Shown here one piece after another: positions 28,761 to 38,579 of a DNA stretch of 64,000 nt. Source of the DNA: Micrococcaceae bacterium RIT 802 (lineage in GTDB: Bacteria; Actinomycetota; Actinomycetes; Actinomycetales; Micrococcaceae); contig JAFEMX010000003.1 in assembly GCA_016892645.1 (NCBI GenBank), forward strand, positions 186,001 through 250,000, read 5' to 3'. The number at the start of each line of letters is the position of its first letter. The stretch's first letter is position 1. A program made the position numbers and the translations under genes. The notes below the pieces were generated by a model, which saw only the letters and a list, made by a program, of their open reading frames with translations, searched no databases and had not been told where the DNA came from.

Positions 28761-30187
28761 CGGGTACCCTTCCTGGGGGTGTGGGTAGCCGGGGTCCTCC
28801 CCGGTTCGGAGCTGGCGTCGGGCCGGTGCCTGGCAAAGCAGAGCACGACGCCGACCCCCATCAATGCGAGCATCAGGGCCGATCCGCCGGAGGAGATGAA
28901 CGGCAGCGGGACGCCGATGACGGGCAGCAGCCCGGTGACCATGCCGATGTTCAGGAACGCCTGGCCGATCAGCCAGGCCATGATCCCGCCGGTGGCGATG
29001 CGCACGAAGTTGTCCTGGTGGCGGGCCGCCACCCGGTACATGGCCACGGCGAGGATGGCGAAGAGCAGCAGCACCACGATGGTGCCCAGCAGGCCCAGTT
29101 CCTCGCCGAGGATCGTGAAGATGAAGTCGTTGGATGCCTCGGGGATGTAGTTCCACTTCTGCCGCGACTGGCCCAAGCCCACGCCCCACCAGCCGCCGGA
29201 GGCCAGGGCGTAGAGTCCCTGGGTCGACTGGTAGCAGGCGGCCGGATCAGTGTCGCAGTTCAGCCCCAGCCAGGCGTAGATGCGGGTCATGCGGTTGCCC
29301 GAGACCAGGACCATCAGGATCGCGCCGATCGCGCCGATCACACCCGCCACCGCGAACAGCTTGAGCCTCACGCCGCCGAGGAAGAGCGCCGCGACCAGGA
29401 CCAGGCCGATGACGATGGCGGTTCCGAGGTCGCGGCCGAGCATGACCAGGCCGATCAACAGCAGTCCGCCGGGAAAGAGCACGGGGATCAGCGCGTGGCC
29501 GGTCTCGCCGATGAGCTTGGCCTTCTTGCTCAGGACCGATGCGGACCAGACGGCCAGGGCCAGCTTGGCGGCCTCCGAGGGCTGGGCCGTGAACGAGCCG
29601 ATCTGGATCCAGTTGCGGTTGCCGTAGATCTCGACGCCGAGCGGCGTGAGCACCAGCAGCAGCAGGAACGCCCCGATGAAGAACGCCGGCCAGGCCAGCT
29701 TCTTGAAGGTGGGCAGGGAGAACCGGGAGATCACCAGCATCATCACGACGCCGACGACGGCCCAGGTGCCCTGTTTGATGACCTGGTCGTAGGAGGAGGC
29801 ATCGGGGTTCTTGCTGATGGCCTCGACGGACGATGAGGACAGGACCATCATCAAGCCGATCACCGTCAGCGCCAGGGTGCTGCCCAGGATCAGGTAGTAG
29901 CCGGTGCGCCCGTCCTTGTCCGGGTCGCCCTCGATCCAGCGCCAGAAGCGGCTGATGGAACGTTCTCCGTCGCCGGAGCGCTGGGCGGCGCGTCCGCCGG
30001 CCGCTCCCTTTCCGGAGGGGGCGCGGGAGACGACGGCGGGCCGTTCCATGCCGGGTTGCGCCGGACGTTGTCGGGCGGTGGAGGCGTCCTGGCCGGTGGG
30101 CCTGCTGGTTCCCCCGCTGCTGCCCGTCCTGCGGATCCGGGGCTTGCGTCCCGTTCCTCCGGGTGGGCGTGTTGTGGGGGGTTCCAC
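28757..30187 (-). CDS. ftsW: Peptidoglycan polymerase FtsW (SEDS family)
   Basis: 476 residues. It polymerises lipid II at the septum together with FtsI. About ten membrane helices run from residue 98 to 455; conserved parts include [31 protein letters not shown] and [12 protein letters not shown]. The first 90 residues are a disordered, Arg/Pro/Ser-rich cytoplasmic tail, longer than in model SEDS proteins. The GTG follows AAGGAG, which overlaps the murD stop region, so initiation is tied to murD. Confidence 0.96.
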   Translation of the reverse strand: MEPPTTRPPGGTGRKPRIRRTGSSGGTSRPTGQDASTARQRPAQPGMERPAVVSRAPSGKGAAGGRAAQRSGDGERSISRFWRWIEGDPDKDGRTGYYLILGSTLALTVIGLMMVLSSSSVEAISKNPDASSYDQVIKQGTWAVVGVVMMLVISRFSLPTFKKLAWPAFFIGAFLLLLVLTPLGVEIYGNRNWIQIGSFTAQPSEAAKLALAVWSASVLSKKAKLIGETGHALIPVLFPGGLLLIGLVMLGRDLGTAIVIGLVLVAALFLGGVRLKLFAVAGVIGAIGAILMVLVSGNRMTRIYAWLGLNCDTDPAACYQSTQGLYALASGGWWGVGLGQSRQKWNYIPEASNDFIFTILGEELGLLGTIVVLLLFAILAVAMYRVAARHQDNFVRIATGGIMAWLIGQAFLNIGMVTGLLPVIGVPLPFISSGGSALMLALMGVGVVLCFARHRPDASSEPGRTPATHTPRKGTR

Positions 30188-30196
30188 GCGTTCTCC

Positions 30197-31723
30197 TTAG
30201 TTCTCTTCGTCCTCCATGAGCCGGCCGACGGCTTCGATGAATGCTGTGCCACGGTGGGCGTAGGAGGTGAATTGGTCCATGGACGCGGCCGCGGGGGCCA
30301 TGAGCACCGTGTCTCCGGGCCGGGCGATGCCCGCCGCGGCCTCGACGGCCGCGGTCATGACCTTCGTTCCCGGTTCCCGCCGGTCCCCCGCGTCCGTTGT
30401 CTGTGTACCAGTTTCGCTCACCGGCACCGCGATCACCTGCACCGTCGGCGCGTGTCGTCCCAATGCCTCGCGCAGCGAGGTGGTGTCGGTTCCGATGAGG
30501 ACGACGCCCCGCAGGCTGCCGGCGAATCGCTGCACCAGTTCGGAGTAGTCGACGCCCTTGGAGAGGCCACCGGCGATCCAGACCACCGAGGTGAAGGCGG
30601 AGAGGGAGGCCGCCGCGGCATGCGGGTTCGTGGCCTTGGAGTCGTTGACCCACAGGATGTCGTCGCGGCGTGCCACGGCCTGGATCCGGTGTTCGCCACG
30701 GTCGAAGCCGCGCAGGCCCTCCCGGACGGCGTCGGCGCCGACGCCGTAGGCGCGCACCAGGGCGGCGGCGGCCAGGGCGTTGGCGACCATGTGGCGGGGG
30801 GCCACCCCGCCGAAGTCCTCGAGCGAGGCAAGTTCGGCGGCGGAATCGTGGCGGTTGTCGATGTAGGCGCGGTCCACCAGAAGGTCGTCCACGACACCGA
30901 GCATGCTGCGGGCCGGAACGCCGGTGGTGAAGCCGATGGCCCGGCACCCCTCGACGACGTCGGCGTTCTCCACCATCGTCTCGGTGACGGGTGCGTCGAC
31001 GTTGTAGACGGCGGCGATCCGGGTGCGCTCGTAGATCCTGGCCTTGTCCGCCTGGTACTGCTCGAAGGAACCATGCCAGTCCACGTGGTCCTGGGCGATG
31101 TTCAGCACGACCGAGGCCAGCGGGGACATCGTGTGGGTGTAGTGCAGCTGGAAGCTGGACAGTTCCACGGCGATGACGTCGAATCCCTCGGGGTCACGGA
31201 CGGCGTCGAGGATGGGGGTGCCGACGTTTCCGGCGGCGACGGCCCGCAGCCCCGCGGCGCGCAGCATCGCCTCGGTCATGCCCACGGTCGTGGTCTTGCC
31301 GTTCGTTCCGGTGATGACCAGCCATTCGGCGGTCTTGCGGCCCTCGCGGCGGTTCACGCGCCACGCGAGCTCGACGTCGCCCCAGATGGGGATCCCGGCG
31401 TCGGCGGCCGCGCGCAGCATCGGGTGGTGCGGGGGCCACCCCGGGGAGGCGACGACGAGCTCGGCCGCCTGGCCGTCGACGGTCGGCAGCGCCCGGGCGT
31501 GTTCCTCACCGAGCAGGACGTCGTGGGCTCCGACGATCTTCAGCGTGTCGGCGCGCGCGGGGTTCTCCCCGCCGGTCCCGGAGTCGACCACGACGACGAC
31601 GGCACCGAGTTCGACGAGCGTGTCCGCGGCGGAGAACCCCGACAGGCCCAGTCCCGCCACGACCACGCGCAGGCCCTTCCAGTCGGCGTCCCAGCTGGTC
31701 AGGGCGTCCAGGTCGGCGCTCAC
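30197..31723 (-). CDS. murD: UDP-N-acetylmuramoylalanine-D-glutamate ligase
   Basis: 508 residues. It adds D-glutamate to UDP-MurNAc-L-Ala. Rossmann-like VAGLGLSGFSAADTL (22-36) starts the protein, the P-loop GTNGKTTT lies at 139-146, and NIAQDHVDWH and WVNDSKATNP are Mur landmarks. It is about 50 residues longer than the E. coli enzyme because of insertions in the C-terminal domain (near 430-460). The GTG overlaps the mraY stop by 4 bases (GTGA), so no separate ribosome site is needed. Confidence 0.96.
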   Translation of the reverse strand: MSADLDALTSWDADWKGLRVVVAGLGLSGFSAADTLVELGAVVVVVDSGTGGENPARADTLKIVGAHDVLLGEEHARALPTVDGQAAELVVASPGWPPHHPMLRAAADAGIPIWGDVELAWRVNRREGRKTAEWLVITGTNGKTTTVGMTEAMLRAAGLRAVAAGNVGTPILDAVRDPEGFDVIAVELSSFQLHYTHTMSPLASVVLNIAQDHVDWHGSFEQYQADKARIYERTRIAAVYNVDAPVTETMVENADVVEGCRAIGFTTGVPARSMLGVVDDLLVDRAYIDNRHDSAAELASLEDFGGVAPRHMVANALAAAALVRAYGVGADAVREGLRGFDRGEHRIQAVARRDDILWVNDSKATNPHAAAASLSAFTSVVWIAGGLSKGVDYSELVQRFAGSLRGVVLIGTDTTSLREALGRHAPTVQVIAVPVSETGTQTTDAGDRREPGTKVMTAAVEAAAGIARPGDTVLMAPAAASMDQFTSYAHRGTAFIEAVGRLMEDEEN

Positions 31724-32826
31724 AGCCCCAGCACCCATTCGCCGTAGAAGATCCCCGCGGCCGCCGCGACGAGCAGGCCGCACAGGATCCAGAAGCGGAC
31801 GACGATGGTGACCTCGGCCCAGCCCTTGAGCTCGAAGTGGTGTTGCAGCGGTGCCATGAGGAAGACCCGCTTGCCGCCGGAGATCTTGAAGTACCCGACC
31901 TGGATGATGACCGAGAGCGAGATGATCACGAACAGGCCGGCGAGCACGATGAGGAGGATCTCGGTGCGCGAGAGGATGGCGAACGCCGCGACGGCGCCGC
32001 CGATGGCCAGCGAGCCGGTATCCCCCATGAAGATCTGTGCCGGGGAGGTGTTCCACCAGAGGAAGCCCACGAGGGCGCCGCTGAGGATCGCGCCGAGCAG
32101 TGCCAGGTCCATGGGGTCGCGGATCTCGTAGCACACCGATCCGATGGAGCGGGAGGATCCGCAGGCCTGGTTGAACTGCCAGATCCCGATCAGCGTGTAG
32201 GCGCCGAAGACCATGATCGACGCCCCGGTGGCCAGCCCGTCGAGGCCGTCGGTGAGGTTCACGCCGTTGGTGGCCGCGGTCACGATCACGTTCGACCAGA
32301 TGATGAACAGGATCGCCCCGACGACGGGCCCGAAAAAGGCCAGGTCCAACGCGGTGTCCCGGGTGAAGGAGATGTGGGTCGAGGCCGGGGAGAGGCCCTT
32401 GCCGTTCGGGAACTGAAGCGCCAGGACGGCGAAGATGATGCCGACGGCTGCCTGGAGCGTGAGCTTCTGCCAGGCCCGCAGTCCGAGGCTGCGCTGCTTG
32501 GAGATCTTGATGTAGTCGTCCAGGAACCCCACGAAGCCCATGCCGGTCATGAGGAACAGCAGGATCAGCCCGCTGGCCGTGGGGCCTGGCGAATGGTCAG
32601 CGGTCAGCATCAGGACGCCATGCGTGCCGAAGTAGGCCACGAGCACCGCGAACACGATGAGGGCGCCGCCCATGGTGGGGGTGCCTCGCTTGGTGTGGTG
32701 GGAGGTCGGGCCGTCGTCGCGGACGAACTGCCCATAGCTTCTGCGGGTCAGCAGCCTGATGAAGGCGGGGGTTCCCACGAACGTGATGACCAGGGCGATC
32801 GTGGCGCCCACGAGCAGGGAGATCAC
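31720..32826 (-). CDS. mraY: Phospho-MurNAc-pentapeptide transferase
   Basis: 368 residues with about ten membrane helices. It joins the MurNAc-pentapeptide to undecaprenyl phosphate, forming lipid I. Catalytic motifs are visible: FLDDYIKISKQRSLGL with the aspartate pair, NLTDGLDGLATG, and the C-terminal APLQHHFELKGW histidine cluster. The GTG overlaps the murF stop by 4 bases. Confidence 0.97.
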   Translation of the reverse strand: MISLLVGATIALVITFVGTPAFIRLLTRRSYGQFVRDDGPTSHHTKRGTPTMGGALIVFAVLVAYFGTHGVLMLTADHSPGPTASGLILLFLMTGMGFVGFLDDYIKISKQRSLGLRAWQKLTLQAAVGIIFAVLALQFPNGKGLSPASTHISFTRDTALDLAFFGPVVGAILFIIWSNVIVTAATNGVNLTDGLDGLATGASIMVFGAYTLIGIWQFNQACGSSRSIGSVCYEIRDPMDLALLGAILSGALVGFLWWNTSPAQIFMGDTGSLAIGGAVAAFAILSRTEILLIVLAGLFVIISLSVIIQVGYFKISGGKRVFLMAPLQHHFELKGWAEVTIVVRFWILCGLLVAAAAGIFYGEWVLGL

Positions 32827-34307
32827 CGGGCATCCCCCGTTCCGGACGCCGTCGTCGCGGCGGACGCGCCGGGCACGGCGTGGGCGGCCACCCGGTCACC
32901 CAGATGGCGCAGGCCGGATGAGTTGGAGGACTTGAACAAGACGATGTCTCCGGGTTCCAGCTGGTCACGTAGCAACTGCTCGGCCTCGTCGGGGGTGTCG
33001 ACGTAGTACGCCTCGTCCCCCCAGCTGCCTTCGAGGACTGCGGAGTTGTGGGCGGCCTTCGCCCCCCGGCCGACCACCACCAGCTTCTTGATGTTGAGTC
33101 GCACCGCGAGGCGGCCGACGAGGTCGTGTTCGTGGATCGAGTCGGCACCGAGTTCGAGCATCTCGCCGATCACCGCCCACGTCCGGCGGGCGGTGCCCTG
33201 CGCGTCTGGCAGGCCGAGTTCTGCCAGGGTCCGCAACGCCGCGCGCATGGATTCGGGGTTCGCGTTGTAGGCATCGTTGATGATGCTGACTCCGTCGGCC
33301 CGCTCGGTGCGTTCCATGCGCCAGCGGCTCGCGGGGCCACGGCCCTGCAGGGTCGCGGCGATGGTCGCGCCATCGATGCCCAGGGCGTGGGCGGCAGCCG
33401 CGGCGCCGAGCATGTTCGCCACGTGGTGGCGTCCGATCAGCCCGCTGCGGATCCGGTGCGAACCGCCGTCGGGCAGGCCGAGGGTGAATTCGGGGCAACC
33501 GTCCGGACCGACCACGATGTCCGAGGCGGCGACCGCTGCCTGCGTGCCGCCGTCGTCCGTGCCGAAGCCCAGCACGGTGGCGTCGGTGCGCGATGCCATG
33601 GCCGCCACCCGCGGGTCGTCCAGGTTCAGGATGGCCGTGCCCCCGGTGGGCAGGGCCTCGACCAGTTCTCCCTTGGCCCGGGCGATGTTCTCCACGCCGC
33701 CGAATTCGCCGGCATGGGCGGTGCCCACGCACAGGACGACGCCGATGCTCGGCTTGACCATGTCCGTCAGGTAGGTGATGTGCCCGATGCCGGTGGCCCC
33801 CATCTCGATGACGAGGTAGCGGGTCTCGGCGGTCGCGCCGAACACGGTCAGGGGGACGCCGACCTCGCCGTTGTAGGAACCGATCGGTGCGACCGTGGGG
33901 CTTGCGGTCTGCAGGATCGCGGCGAGCAGGTCCTTGGTGGTCGTCTTGCCGGCGGAACCGGTGATGCCGACGACCTGCGCTCCGCGGCCGCGGAGCAGAT
34001 CGACGATGTGCGCGGCCAGCGCGCCCATGGCGATCACCGCATCGTCGACGACCACCGCCGGGTGCACCGCACCGCTGGGGTCCAGGGTCTCGCGTTCTGC
34101 CAGGGCCAGCACGGCGCCGGCGGCGAAGGCGCGGTCCACGAAGTGGTGCCCGTCGGAGAATTCCCCGGGTTTGGCGACGAAAAGCCAGCCGTCCGCGCAT
34201 TCCCGGGAGTCGGTGGCGACGCCGGAGACGGAGGTCCCGGGTTCGGCGGTGGCCGTGATGCGGCCACCCGTGATGGACGCAATGTCGGCTGTAGTCAGTT
34301 CAATCAT
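32823..34307 (-). CDS. murF: UDP-MurNAc-tripeptide D-alanyl-D-alanine ligase
   Basis: 494 residues. It adds D-Ala-D-Ala to complete the pentapeptide. The N-terminal domain begins IELTTADIASITGGR; the ATP P-loop is GITGSAGKTTTKDLL, and NDAYNANPESMRAAL marks the central domain. The start is an ATG 12 bases after the murE stop with only a weak ribosome site. There is no ddl gene in the window to supply D-Ala-D-Ala. Confidence 0.96.
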   Translation of the reverse strand: MIELTTADIASITGGRITATAEPGTSVSGVATDSRECADGWLFVAKPGEFSDGHHFVDRAFAAGAVLALAERETLDPSGAVHPAVVVDDAVIAMGALAAHIVDLLRGRGAQVVGITGSAGKTTTKDLLAAILQTASPTVAPIGSYNGEVGVPLTVFGATAETRYLVIEMGATGIGHITYLTDMVKPSIGVVLCVGTAHAGEFGGVENIARAKGELVEALPTGGTAILNLDDPRVAAMASRTDATVLGFGTDDGGTQAAVAASDIVVGPDGCPEFTLGLPDGGSHRIRSGLIGRHHVANMLGAAAAAHALGIDGATIAATLQGRGPASRWRMERTERADGVSIINDAYNANPESMRAALRTLAELGLPDAQGTARRTWAVIGEMLELGADSIHEHDLVGRLAVRLNIKKLVVVGRGAKAAHNSAVLEGSWGDEAYYVDTPDEAEQLLRDQLEPGDIVLFKSSNSSGLRHLGDRVAAHAVPGASAATTASGTGDAR

Positions 34308-34319
34308 GGCACTTCGACT

Positions 34320-35972
34320 TTACCCGTTGCCCGCGGGGTCGGCGGCATCCGTTCCGGCAGGGCGGGGGCTGAATCCGGCTCCCTCGAGCGCGCGGCGCAG
34401 CTCGACCCGGTCATCAAGTGCCACATTCACCCCGTTGACCTCCTGCCAGACCTCGTGTCCCCGGCCGGCCACCAGGATCGTGTCCTCGGCGCGGGCCATC
34501 GCCACCGCGGCAGCGATGGCGTCGGCCCGGGGGAAGACCTCGCTGGCACTGCTGGCCAGGCCCTCGGTGGAGATGGCATCCAGGGCGCCTTCCAGGACCT
34601 GACGGCGGATCCCGCCGGGCTCTTCGCTGTGGGGATCGTCATCCGTGACGATGACGACATCGGCGTGTCGCGCCGCGACGGCCCCCATGGTGGGGCGTTT
34701 GGTGGCGTCCCGGTCGCCGGTGGCGCCGAAGACGACGATCACCCGCGATCCGCTCCGTTCCCCGCGTACCGCGCCGATGGCGCGTTCGAGGGCGTCGGCG
34801 TTGTGTGCGAAATCCACGATTGCTGCGGGCTCCTGGCAGATCACCTGCATACGCCCCGGCACCGCCACGGTGAGCGGGTCTGCAGCGTCCAGGACCCGCT
34901 GCAGGGATTCGAGCGGCACCCCGGAGGCGTGGACCATGAGCACGGCCAATGCAGCATTGGAGACATTGAAGAGGCCGGGCAGTCCGGTATGCGCGCGCAA
35001 TACGGCGCCGTCGGGGCCCCGGAGCTCGAAGTCGTGCCCGAGCCCGCGCTGCACCAGCGCCCCCACGTGCCAGGGGTTGCCGGGCAGGTCACGGTCATCG
35101 GCAGCCGCCGGCAGGGTGCGCAGCGTCAGCACCCCGGAGCCCGAGGTCCTGGCCATCCGCTGGCCCCACTCATCGTCGACGGTGATGACCGCACGCGAAC
35201 TGCGGTCGGCGTCGAAGAGTCGTGCCTTCGTGGAGAAGTACGATTCCATGCTGCCGTGCAGGTCGAGGTGATCCTGGGTGAGGTTGGTGAAGCCGGCGAC
35301 ATCGAACCGCATCCCGCCGACCCGCTCGTAGTCGATCGAGTGCGAGGACACCTCCATGGCCACGGCATCGACTCCGGCCGAGCGCATGCGCCCCAGCAAG
35401 GCGTGCAGTTGCGGGGCCTCCGGCGTGGTCAGGACGCTGGGGATGCGCGTGCCGTCCGCCAGGATCTCGATCGTGCCGATGAGGCCGGTGCGCTGGCCCA
35501 GCGCGGCGAGCAGCGACGTGATGAAGTACGTCGTCGTGGTCTTGCCGTTGGTTCCGGTCACCCCGAGCAGTGCGGGACCGCTCTCCCCGGTGTCGTACAG
35601 GCCGGCGGCCAGCGGTCCGACGGCTGCCCGCACGGACTCGACGACGAGGACCGGTAGTCCGACACCCGCCGACCGTCGTGCCCCGTCACGGTCCGCCAGG
35701 ATGGCGCTGGCGCCGGATGCCGCGGCGGCCGTGGCGAAATCCGCACCGTGGCTGCGCGCACCGGGGACCGCCGCGTAGAGGTCCCCGGGCAGGACGGCGC
35801 GGGAATCGAGGCAAACGCCGGAAACCACGACACCGCCATCGCCTTCCACCTGTGCCGTGATGCCCCTCTCCCGGATCTGCCGGGCCAGCTCCTCCAAGGT
35901 GACGTGGGGGGCCGGGTCGGGGCGGAACGCACGCTCGGCGTCCTGGGGCGTGGGCTGCACGATGCCTACCAT
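34320..35972 (-). CDS. murE: UDP-MurNAc-L-Ala-D-Glu ligase (third-residue adding)
   Basis: 550 residues. It adds the diamino acid to the peptidoglycan stem. The P-loop is GVTGTNGKTTTT; NLTQDHLDLHGSMESY and FGATGDRDATKRP follow. The diaminopimelate-recognition motif DNPR is replaced by DDPH (445-448), so the arginine that contacts the mDAP carboxylate in E. coli is a histidine; this fits the L-lysine peptidoglycan of Micrococcaceae. The ATG overlaps the ftsI stop by 7 bases. An Asp/Pro-rich N-terminal extension of about 20 residues precedes the fold. Confidence 0.95.
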   Translation of the reverse strand: MVGIVQPTPQDAERAFRPDPAPHVTLEELARQIRERGITAQVEGDGGVVVSGVCLDSRAVLPGDLYAAVPGARSHGADFATAAAASGASAILADRDGARRSAGVGLPVLVVESVRAAVGPLAAGLYDTGESGPALLGVTGTNGKTTTTYFITSLLAALGQRTGLIGTIEILADGTRIPSVLTTPEAPQLHALLGRMRSAGVDAVAMEVSSHSIDYERVGGMRFDVAGFTNLTQDHLDLHGSMESYFSTKARLFDADRSSRAVITVDDEWGQRMARTSGSGVLTLRTLPAAADDRDLPGNPWHVGALVQRGLGHDFELRGPDGAVLRAHTGLPGLFNVSNAALAVLMVHASGVPLESLQRVLDAADPLTVAVPGRMQVICQEPAAIVDFAHNADALERAIGAVRGERSGSRVIVVFGATGDRDATKRPTMGAVAARHADVVIVTDDDPHSEEPGGIRRQVLEGALDAISTEGLASSASEVFPRADAIAAAVAMARAEDTILVAGRGHEVWQEVNGVNVALDDRVELRRALEGAGFSPRPAGTDAADPAGNG

Positions 35973-37798
35973 CCGTACTTCTGTCGCTTGCCGACGAAGA
36001 CCTTGTAGGGGTTCGGCTCTTCGGTCGTCGGTGGGACGTTGTAGCTGTTCAGGGTCTGGGACATGATCGTCTTGAACGTATCGGCAACGCTGAAGCTGCG
36101 CCAGTTGCCCTTCGGGCGCTGCATCGTCACCACCACCAGATACTGGGGGTCGTCGATGGGAACCATGCCGGCAAAGGAACTGGTGTAGCCGTCGAGCTTT
36201 CCAGTCGGTCCCGCGGCCTGTCCGGTGCCCGACTTGCCGCCGACACGGTATCCGTCGATGTCCATGGCGTAGCCGGTGCCGTCGGTGACGACGGTTTCCA
36301 TCATGCGCCGCATCTCCTTGGAGGTCTTGTTGGAGATGACGCGCGTCTTGGCGACGTCCTTGCGCTCATGCTCGGTGCCGTCCGGGTCGATGTAGGACTC
36401 GATCAGGGACGGTTCGATCTGGACGCCGTTATTGGCAATGGTCTGGAAGATCCTGGCGGTGTGCAAGGCGGTCTGGCTGTAGCCCTGGCCGAACATCGTG
36501 GTGTACTGCTGGCGGCGGTCCCAGCGGTCCGGTGGGACGAAGATGCCCTTGTTCACCGGCAGGCCGATGTCGATCCCCTGGCCGATGCCGAACTTCTTCA
36601 TCCACTCGTAGCGTTGCTCGTTGGTGAGCTTGCTGCCGATCATCGTCGTGCCGGTGTTGTATGAACGCGCGAAGATGCCCGCTGCCGTCATGTTGAAGGT
36701 CTGGTGCTTGAGGGAATCGTGGATCACCTCGCCGCCGATCTCGTAGGCGTGCGGGACCTTGAAGTGGTCGGTCGGTTTCACGACGCCCTCCTCGATCGCC
36801 GCCGAGAAGGTCGCGGCCTTGCCCGTCGAGCCCGGCTCGAACGCCTGGGATACCGTCGTGGACCGGCGGTATTTGGCTTCGGTGGCGCCGGGATCGTTGG
36901 GATCAACGGTCGTGGAATCGGCCAGGGCACGGATCTTGCCCGTTTTGACCTCCATCACGACGGCATTCACCCACTCCGCGTTGAATTGTTTCTGCTTGGC
37001 CATCACGGCTTCCTGGGCGGCCCATTGGATGTCACTGTTGATGGTCAGCTTGACGTCTTTCCCGTCAACGGCCGGGTGCTCCTTGAGGGTGGCCATGGGG
37101 ATCCTGATGCCATCCGCGCCGATCTCATAGGTCTTCTTTCCCGGCGTACCGGACAGCGCCCTGTCCTGGCTCAGTTCCAGCCCCTCGGCACCGGTTTGGG
37201 AGGTGCCGTCCTCGCTGGAGCGCAGGAAGCCCAAGACCGAACCGGCGATGGTGCCGTTCGGGTATTCGCGTTCAAAGCGGTTCTGGCTGGTGATCCACGG
37301 CAGGCCCACGTCTATCACCTTGTTACGCGTCTCGGGGGTGATCCCCTTGGCCACGACCGAGTAGCCCTTCTTCTTCGCGCCCTCGTCGCCGACGATGGAT
37401 GTCGTCAGTTCCTGCTCGTCGATGCCCAGGATCGGTGCCAGTTCCTTGATCGCGTCCTGCGTCTGGACGACGTCGCGTCCGCCCTGGTCGTTTCTGCGCT
37501 TGAACTCGGTCTTCACCTGCCGCTGGTCGACCACCAGGTCATATCGCTCGAAGCTGGCGGCAAGGATCTTGCCCGAGGAGTCCAGGATGCTGCCCCGGAC
37601 GGGTTGGACGTCAACGGTACGGGTACGTTGCTTGACGGCGTCGTTAGCCTCTGCGGCTGGGTCGAGGCCTTGAACGAGGAAAAGCCGTCCGCCCAGAAGA
37701 ACGAGAAGGACCATGGCAATCGCCAGACCGGTTCGCAACCGGCGCGGCTCCGTACGCTGTGGCTTTTTCTTGCTGTTCCGGGCGGGCGGCCTGGCCAT
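35966..37798 (-). CDS. ftsI: Septal transpeptidase FtsI (PBP3-like)
   Basis: 610 residues. A class B penicillin-binding protein that crosslinks septal peptidoglycan with FtsW. A basic cytoplasmic tail (RKP-rich) is followed by one membrane helix (about 23-43) and a PBP dimer domain (VRGSILDSSGKILA). The transpeptidase motifs are all present: STGK with Ser324, SYN at 379-381 and KSG at 522-524. The ATG has AAGGA 8 bases upstream. It follows the FtsL-like gene by 62 bases. Confidence 0.97.
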   Translation of the reverse strand: MARPPARNSKKKPQRTEPRRLRTGLAIAMVLLVLLGGRLFLVQGLDPAAEANDAVKQRTRTVDVQPVRGSILDSSGKILAASFERYDLVVDQRQVKTEFKRRNDQGGRDVVQTQDAIKELAPILGIDEQELTTSIVGDEGAKKKGYSVVAKGITPETRNKVIDVGLPWITSQNRFEREYPNGTIAGSVLGFLRSSEDGTSQTGAEGLELSQDRALSGTPGKKTYEIGADGIRIPMATLKEHPAVDGKDVKLTINSDIQWAAQEAVMAKQKQFNAEWVNAVVMEVKTGKIRALADSTTVDPNDPGATEAKYRRSTTVSQAFEPGSTGKAATFSAAIEEGVVKPTDHFKVPHAYEIGGEVIHDSLKHQTFNMTAAGIFARSYNTGTTMIGSKLTNEQRYEWMKKFGIGQGIDIGLPVNKGIFVPPDRWDRRQQYTTMFGQGYSQTALHTARIFQTIANNGVQIEPSLIESYIDPDGTEHERKDVAKTRVISNKTSKEMRRMMETVVTDGTGYAMDIDGYRVGGKSGTGQAAGPTGKLDGYTSSFAGMVPIDDPQYLVVVTMQRPKGNWRSFSVADTFKTIMSQTLNSYNVPPTTEEPNPYKVFVGKRQKYGW

Positions 37799-37860
37799 AG
37801 TTCATTCCTTGCTTTGCTGATCGGTTCTCCCCAGGTTCCGGACCGAACAGGCTGGCGGCC

Positions 37861-38577
37861 CTACTGTCCGGAGTTCTGCTGCGCCGGAGCCGGGATGGTT
37901 CCGCCGTTCAGTTCCCGTGCCGAAGAATCTTGGGGGTTCTCGGGGGTGTTGCTCTTGTCAGTTGACGCTCCCCCGGCAACCGCGTTGCCTTCGGGCGTCG
38001 TTTGGTCCGACGACTTCTCTGTTGTTGATCCTTCATCCGCCGTCGGCTTGCCGTCGGATTCCTTGTTCGCGTCCTGTTCGCCAGGTACCTCCGGAGCAGC
38101 CACGAGGGTGGTGGGTGTCTTGCCCTTCTCCGCAGGAGTGGACACTCCGGTGATCTTCTGGCTATCCAGGTTGATGGAGGCCACCGTACCTGGCGTGACC
38201 ATACCCAATTCTGCAGCCTTGGCAGCCACATTCTGGGGAGCCTGGAGATTTTGGAGTTGCTGTGTCAGCGCCTCGTTCTGCTGATCCAGCGCTTGTTCAT
38301 CCGCGTTCAGGCCCACGATGTCGTACTGGGAGTTGGCAACATTGACGTTGATAACGAGTACCCCGACCAGCGCGGCGAGCAACAGTGCGAAGCAAAACGC
38401 GGCGAAGCCGGCGCGTCGGCTGCGCTTCGTCGCCGGAACCAGCGACAGCGGGGTCCGCTGCTTCGGTTCGGCGTGCCGGAACGGCGAAGGGGCCCAGGCT
38501 CGGGCGTTTGCACCGTCGTTCAGGCCGAGGGTGCTGTGGCCGGCGTGAACTGCACGTGGCTGGGTTGCGGTGCTCAT
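37861..38577 (-). CDS. FtsL-like septum formation protein
   Basis: 238 residues. A long basic cytoplasmic tail (1-55) is followed by one membrane helix (56-79) and a short coiled coil (85-115, NEALTQQLQNLQ), then PQNVAAKAAELGMV, the pattern found in actinobacterial FtsL or Rv2164c-type proteins. The final 100 residues are an extracytoplasmic Thr/Ser/Pro/Glu-rich tail with no fold; classical FtsL ends at about 120 residues. Position between rsmH and ftsI supports the assignment, though the primary sequence is divergent. GGAGGAG precedes the ATG, two bases after the rsmH stop. Confidence 0.85.
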   Translation of the reverse strand: MSTATQPRAVHAGHSTLGLNDGANARAWAPSPFRHAEPKQRTPLSLVPATKRSRRAGFAAFCFALLLAALVGVLVINVNVANSQYDIVGLNADEQALDQQNEALTQQLQNLQAPQNVAAKAAELGMVTPGTVASINLDSQKITGVSTPAEKGKTPTTLVAAPEVPGEQDANKESDGKPTADEGSTTEKSSDQTTPEGNAVAGGASTDKSNTPENPQDSSARELNGGTIPAPAQQNSGQ

Positions 38578-38579
38578 GT

